Positions 4,921 through 7,412 of a stretch of 7,412 bases of DNA are shown here, in pieces (within the stretch, counting starts at the first letter, position 1; each line of letters begins with the position of its first letter). The notes below the pieces were generated by a model, which worked only from the letters and a program-made list of their open reading frames with translations, searched no databases and was not told the DNA's origin. The stretch lies in NCBI GenBank assembly GCA_001803645.1, contig MHDW01000138.1, positions 1 to 7,412 on the forward strand. The letters run 5' to 3'. Both the position numbers and the translations under genes were made by a program. This DNA comes from Nitrospirae bacterium GWC2_42_7. Lineage in GTDB: Bacteria; Nitrospirota; Thermodesulfovibrionia; Thermodesulfovibrionales; UBA6898.

Positions 4921-5105
4921 GCAAAGAAAGCTCATAGCTCATAGTAAGATAGCAAATACAGTTCATAGATCATAGTTAAACATGCAAAACAAGCAAAGAA
5001 AGCTCATGGCTCATAGTAAGATAGCAAATACAGTTCATAGATCATAGTTAAACATGCAAAACAAGCAAAAGAAGCTCATAGCTCATAGTAAGATAGCAAA
5101 TACAG
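4921..5105. repeat. 72-bp tandem repeat, 2.6 copies
   Basis: Unit 1 (4921-4992) and unit 2 (4993-5064) differ at one base; unit 3 (5065-5105) is cut after 41 bp, four bases before the stop codon of the four-helix gene. Each unit begins gcaaagaaagctcatagctc and contains further tcatag words. A related inverted segment lies at 5498-5545, and the first 25 bp match 7151-7175 at the epimerase start. Confidence 0.92.
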
Positions 5106-5108
5106 CTG

Positions 5109-5474
5109 CTAAAGAGTTTTTTTGATAGCGGCAATGAGACTCGAAAGCATTTTGCCTATCTCATCGCCACTGGTCTTGAATTCATCGAGTTGTTCAGCCT
5201 TGATCCATCCATTTTTTTGAAAAATTATAAGCAGAGTGATCGTTTCGTATAGAGAGCCACGAGAAATATACAGGAACTGTATGAATTCTTTCTTTGAATA
5301 TCTACCTTTACCTTCAGCAATATTCAGTGCAACCGAAGTAGAACAGGCTTCCAATTGTTCTATAAGACGATAGTGCTTGCGATCTGCATGGATTTGCTCC
5401 GCAAGATAAATAACTCTACTGGAAAATTCGACAGCCTTTTGCCATACATCTAATTCTTCAAAACCAAATTTCAT
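5109..5474 (-). CDS. Four-helix-bundle protein (S23-like)
   Basis: A 121-aa all-helical protein of normal family length. Diagnostic segments are FEELDVWQKAVEFSSRV near the start, LIEQLEACSTSVALNIAEGKGR (about 39-58), and FIQFLYISRGSLYETITLL (about 65-83). Members of this family (IPR012657, from memory) were first seen encoded in 23S rRNA intervening sequences and now occur mostly as scattered stand-alone genes. The fold pentamerises, but the function is unknown. It is a lone gene bordered by the 72-bp repeat downstream and an inverted relative upstream. The ATG at 5472-5474 gives the standard MKFGFEELDVW start; no strong SD is seen. Confidence 0.92.
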   Translation of the reverse strand: MKFGFEELDVWQKAVEFSSRVIYLAEQIHADRKHYRLIEQLEACSTSVALNIAEGKGRYSKKEFIQFLYISRGSLYETITLLIIFQKNGWIKAEQLDEFKTSGDEIGKMLSSLIAAIKKTL

Positions 5475-5497
5475 GTTTTCTGATGTTTCTTATTTTA

Positions 5498-5545
5498 CTA
5501 TGAGCTGTCGTGGCCATGAGCTTTCTCTGCTATGAGCTATGAGCC
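5498..5545. repeat. Inverted relative of the 72-bp repeat
   Basis: The reverse complement carries agctcatagcagagaaagctcatggc, matching the start of the array at 4913-4938 at 23 of 26 bases. With that array it brackets the four-helix gene in inverted orientation. The following 5546-5679 contains no gene or element that I recognise. Confidence 0.75.
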
Positions 5546-5679
5546 ATTTGGACGGGCTACCGCCGATTCCTGTCATAAGACAAGATCCGGGTTGAAGCAG
5601 ATGATTGCTGCGTTCACTCACTAAACACATTCATTTAAACAGAAAAAAACAATAAATGCAAGTAATTTATTGCTCCTTC

Positions 5680-6081
5680 TCATCTTGTGTGGGTAGATAC
5701 TTCCCCGCCCTTGAGGGGAGGGGATTGAGGGGAGGGTGTCCGATGAAGCCGCTCTCTTATTGTTTCAAGAACTCCGCTTGTATTCGTAAAAACCTCATTA
5801 TCCCAAAAACGAATAACAGTGTAGCCTTCTTTTTCAAGCCAAGCATCTCTTTGTCTATCCTTCAGCGTTTCATCCGGCAAAGCATGCTGACCGCCATCCA
5901 ATTCAATAATCAGCCTTTTTTCAAGGCAAACAAAGTCGGCAATATACTTTCCAATAGGGTGCTGCCGTCTAAACTTCATACCTTCAAAGCGGCCTGCCCG
6001 CAAATGGCTCCATAATAGCAACTCTACATCCGTTGATCTTTTTCTGAGGCCTTTTGCAAGCTGTGTTAATCCTTTTGCCAT
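5680..6081 (-). CDS. DUF559 endonuclease-like protein (Vsr/PD-(D/E)XK fold)
   Basis: A 133-aa protein. The DUF559 core is clear: KGLRKRSTDVELLLWSHLR (E20), GMKFRRQHPIGKYIADFVC (D49), LIIELDGGQH (E60, D62, H66), then RDAWLEKEGYTVIRFWDNEV. The family resembles very-short-patch-repair nucleases and is predicted to nick or cut DNA; a physiological role is not established. I chose ATG 6079-6081 (MAKGLTQLAKGLR) because the 12 upstream codons fall in the flanking inverted repeat. The last 18 or so residues (PSPQSPPLKGGE...) are encoded by the other inverted repeat, so the C-terminal tail is repeat-derived. It is a lone gene, not obviously part of an operon. Confidence 0.9.
   Translation of the reverse strand: MAKGLTQLAKGLRKRSTDVELLLWSHLRAGRFEGMKFRRQHPIGKYIADFVCLEKRLIIELDGGQHALPDETLKDRQRDAWLEKEGYTVIRFWDNEVFTNTSGVLETIRERLHRTPSPQSPPLKGGEVSTHTR
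5689..5738. repeat. Left inverted repeat of the DUF559 cassette
   Basis: A G-rich stretch, gtgggta...cccttgaggggaggg...gagggtg. It pairs in inverted orientation with 6091-6137, allowing a few mismatches and small gaps. It contains the small palindrome cccttgaggg-type core and encodes the C-terminal tail of the DUF559 protein. Confidence 0.8.
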
Positions 6082-6090
6082 CGATTTAAT

Positions 6091-6137
6091 CACCCTCTCC
6101 CTACCCTCTCCCCTCAAGGGAGAGGAACTTTACCCAC
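6091..6137. repeat. Right inverted repeat of the DUF559 cassette
   Basis: caccctctcc...cccctcaaggg...tacccac; its reverse complement aligns end to end with 5689-5738. It ends 10 bp upstream of the chosen DUF559 start and may supply its leader (gagaggg on the minus strand). The epimerase stop lies 12 bp beyond it. Confidence 0.8.
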
Positions 6138-6149
6138 TTGAACTAAAAA

Positions 6150-7172
6150 CTAAGAACTAAGAGCTTTGTAAAACCACTTAACAGTCTCCTTCATTCCGTC
6201 GCTAACCCTATGACCGGGCTCGTAGCCCAATAGCCGCTTAGCCTTTTCAACATCAGCCTGAGAGTGCCGGACGTCACCAGCCCGGAAGGAACTATATGCC
6301 GGTTCAATAGCTTTCACTTTGCTATCATATTCTCCCAAACAATCCCTTATCATCCGAAACAACTCATTCAGGCTTGTCCTGTCCCCAACCGCCACATTAT
6401 AAACCTGATCCACTGCCTCTTTGTTGTCAGTCGTAGCTGCCAGAAGATTTGCCTGGACCGCATTGTCAATATAGCAGAAGTCCCTGCTTGTTTCTCCATC
6501 GCCATTGATCGTCGGGCTCTTCCCCTGCATAAGCTCCCCGATCCATTTAGGAATAACAGCGGCATATGCGCCGTTGGGATCCTGCCGGCGGCCAAAGACA
6601 TTGAAATATCTAAGGCCGATAGATCCCATTCCATAACAGCGTGAAAACACATCTGCATAAAGTTCATTCACATACTTTGTGACTGCATATGGGGACAATG
6701 GTCTGCCTATAATATCTTCTTTTTTTGGCAGGCCGGGATGGTCGCCATAGGTTGAGGATGAGGCTGCATAGACAAACCTCTTCACCTTTGCATCGCGTGC
6801 AGCAACAAGCATGTTCAGAAAACCATCAATATTGGCCTTGTTTGTTGTGATGGGATCATTGAGCGAGCGGGGAACACTGCCGAGCGCGGCCTGATGCAGG
6901 ACATAGTCGACCATATCACATGCATTCTGACAATCCTCAATATCGCGTATGTCCCCCTCAATGAACGTAAACCGGCTCCACACCTCTTCCCCGACCACCT
7001 GCCGAACATCATCGAGGTTATGCCTGTGGCCGGTCGCAAAGTTATCAAGCCCGACAACTCTCTGTCCGAGTTTCAGGAGCTCTTCGAGGATGTTAGAGCC
7101 GATAAAACCGGCAACACCGGTAATAAGCCAGCGTTTTGGTGAGGCCTTAAGCAAAGAAAGTTCATAGCTCAT
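6150..7172 (-). CDS. NAD-dependent UDP-sugar 4-epimerase (WbpP/TviC-like SDR)
   Basis: With the ATG at 7170-7172 the protein is 340 aa, the usual length of the WbpP/TviC group of extended short-chain dehydrogenase/reductases. These interconvert UDP-GlcNAc(A) and UDP-GalNAc(A) for O-antigen or capsule synthesis in the cytoplasm. Visible features: Rossmann GVAGFIGSN (19-27), [15 protein letters not shown] (42-56), Ser at SSSTYG (138-143), catalytic YAVTK (Y162, K166), [25 protein letters not shown], and a C-terminal GYEPGH..SDGM substrate-domain segment. The frame stays open upstream for at least 80 codons of MN(S/P) repeat and could encode a longer protein, but homologues begin near MSYE. No SD precedes the start. 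The exact sugar substrate is not certain. Confidence 0.93.
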   Translation of the reverse strand: MSYELSLLKASPKRWLITGVAGFIGSNILEELLKLGQRVVGLDNFATGHRHNLDDVRQVVGEEVWSRFTFIEGDIRDIEDCQNACDMVDYVLHQAALGSVPRSLNDPITTNKANIDGFLNMLVAARDAKVKRFVYAASSSTYGDHPGLPKKEDIIGRPLSPYAVTKYVNELYADVFSRCYGMGSIGLRYFNVFGRRQDPNGAYAAVIPKWIGELMQGKSPTINGDGETSRDFCYIDNAVQANLLAATTDNKEAVDQVYNVAVGDRTSLNELFRMIRDCLGEYDSKVKAIEPAYSSFRAGDVRHSQADVEKAKRLLGYEPGHRVSDGMKETVKWFYKALSS

Positions 7173-7175
7173 GGT
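7151..7175. repeat. 72-bp-repeat word at the epimerase start
   Basis: gcaaagaaagttcatagctc and the next five bases match the first 25 bp of the 4921 repeat unit at 23 positions. On the minus strand it contains the start codon and the SYELSLL codons of the epimerase. Confidence 0.75.
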
Positions 7176-7178
7176 CAT

Positions 7179-7412
7179 TGAGTTCATTGAGTTCATTGAG
7201 TTCATTGAGTTCATTGGGTTCATTGGGTTCATTGAGTTCATTGGGTTCATTGAGTTCATTGGGTTCATTGAGTTCATTGGGTTCATTGAGTTCATTGGGT
7301 TTATTGAGTTCATTGAGTTCATTGAGTTCATTGAGTTCATTGAGTTCATTGGGTTCATTGGGTTCATTGGGTTCATTGGGTTCATTGGGTTCATTGGGTT
7401 CATTGGGTTCAT
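7179..7412. repeat. 9-bp tandem repeat array, at least 26 units
   Basis: Uninterrupted 9-bp units alternate between TTCATTGAG and TTCATTGGG forms, with one ttTat variant. On the minus strand, in frame with the epimerase, these read MNS or MNP. From the gene outward the order is four S, two P, then a strict S/P alternation (18-bp superperiod), five S, then seven P to the window edge. Every unit but one carries an in-frame ATG. The array continues past the window. Confidence 0.97.

Noticed and set aside
4921..5105. The 72-bp repeats as a CRISPR array
   Set aside because: The units are contiguous and nearly identical over their full length, with no variable spacers.
6082..6117. Longer DUF559 start giving an extra MRGEGRERVIKS
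   Set aside because: Most of those codons are inside the flanking inverted repeat; the family core starts just after the ATG at 6081.
6894..7167. Plus-strand open frames opposite the epimerase
   Set aside because: They are antisense shadows of a clear, well-conserved gene, without family signatures.
7179..7412. Annotating the MN(S/P) repeat as the N-terminus of the epimerase
   Set aside because: The family length and the conserved N-terminus fit a start at 7172, and the same 9-bp unit occurs in non-coding spacers. Kept as a finding, not as coding sequence.

Overview
The window looks like accessory DNA from an uncultured anaerobic or sediment/groundwater bacterium. Moderate GC, dense TA modules, a MarR-type EPS regulator and heavily repeated intergenic words fit Nitrospirota (Thermodesulfovibrionia-like) or Desulfobacterota-like genomes. 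This is inferred from style; no marker gene is present. Every gene I accept is on the minus strand.

Layout, left to right (genes read right to left). (1) 1-217: repeat-rich spacer. (2) 218-639: two small overlapping genes of unknown function; the downstream one is only 53 aa. (3) 783-1435: VapC PIN toxin with AbrB-type VapB. (4) 1834-2497: PIN toxin broken by a single-base frameshift, with an apparently intact antitoxin. (5) 2787-3460: PIN toxin with Phd/YefM antitoxin, preceded by a perfect 27-bp palindrome. (6) 3637-4262: PIN toxin with a second Phd-like antitoxin, preceded by a good sigma70 promoter overlapped by operator-like repeats. (7) 4589-4906: EPS-associated MarR-family regulator. 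(8) 5109-5474: four-helix-bundle (S23-like) protein. (9) 5680-6081: DUF559 endonuclease-like gene between about 50-bp inverted repeats. (10) 6150-7172: NAD-dependent UDP-sugar epimerase, preceded by at least 26 copies of a 9-bp repeat that runs off the window.

The regulator and epimerase suggest the edge of an exopolysaccharide/O-antigen locus. The material between and downstream of them is a toxin-antitoxin and singleton-gene island. Each TA pair is antitoxin-first with a short stop/start overlap, so translation is probably coupled, and two pairs show autoregulatory-looking operators.

The most unusual theme is the intergenic DNA. Nearly every spacer is built from a few short repeat families: a 9-bp TTGRGTT-type unit, a 72-bp 'gctcatag' unit, a 31-bp word, 'aacttgtgactgg' words and GGCGGGGTC motifs. 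Several of these coincide with gene ends: the first codons of the 92-aa gene, the first codons of the epimerase, and the C-terminal tail of the DUF559 protein. Repeats and genes may therefore be exchanging sequence. No tRNA, rRNA, CRISPR array or transposase gene was seen.
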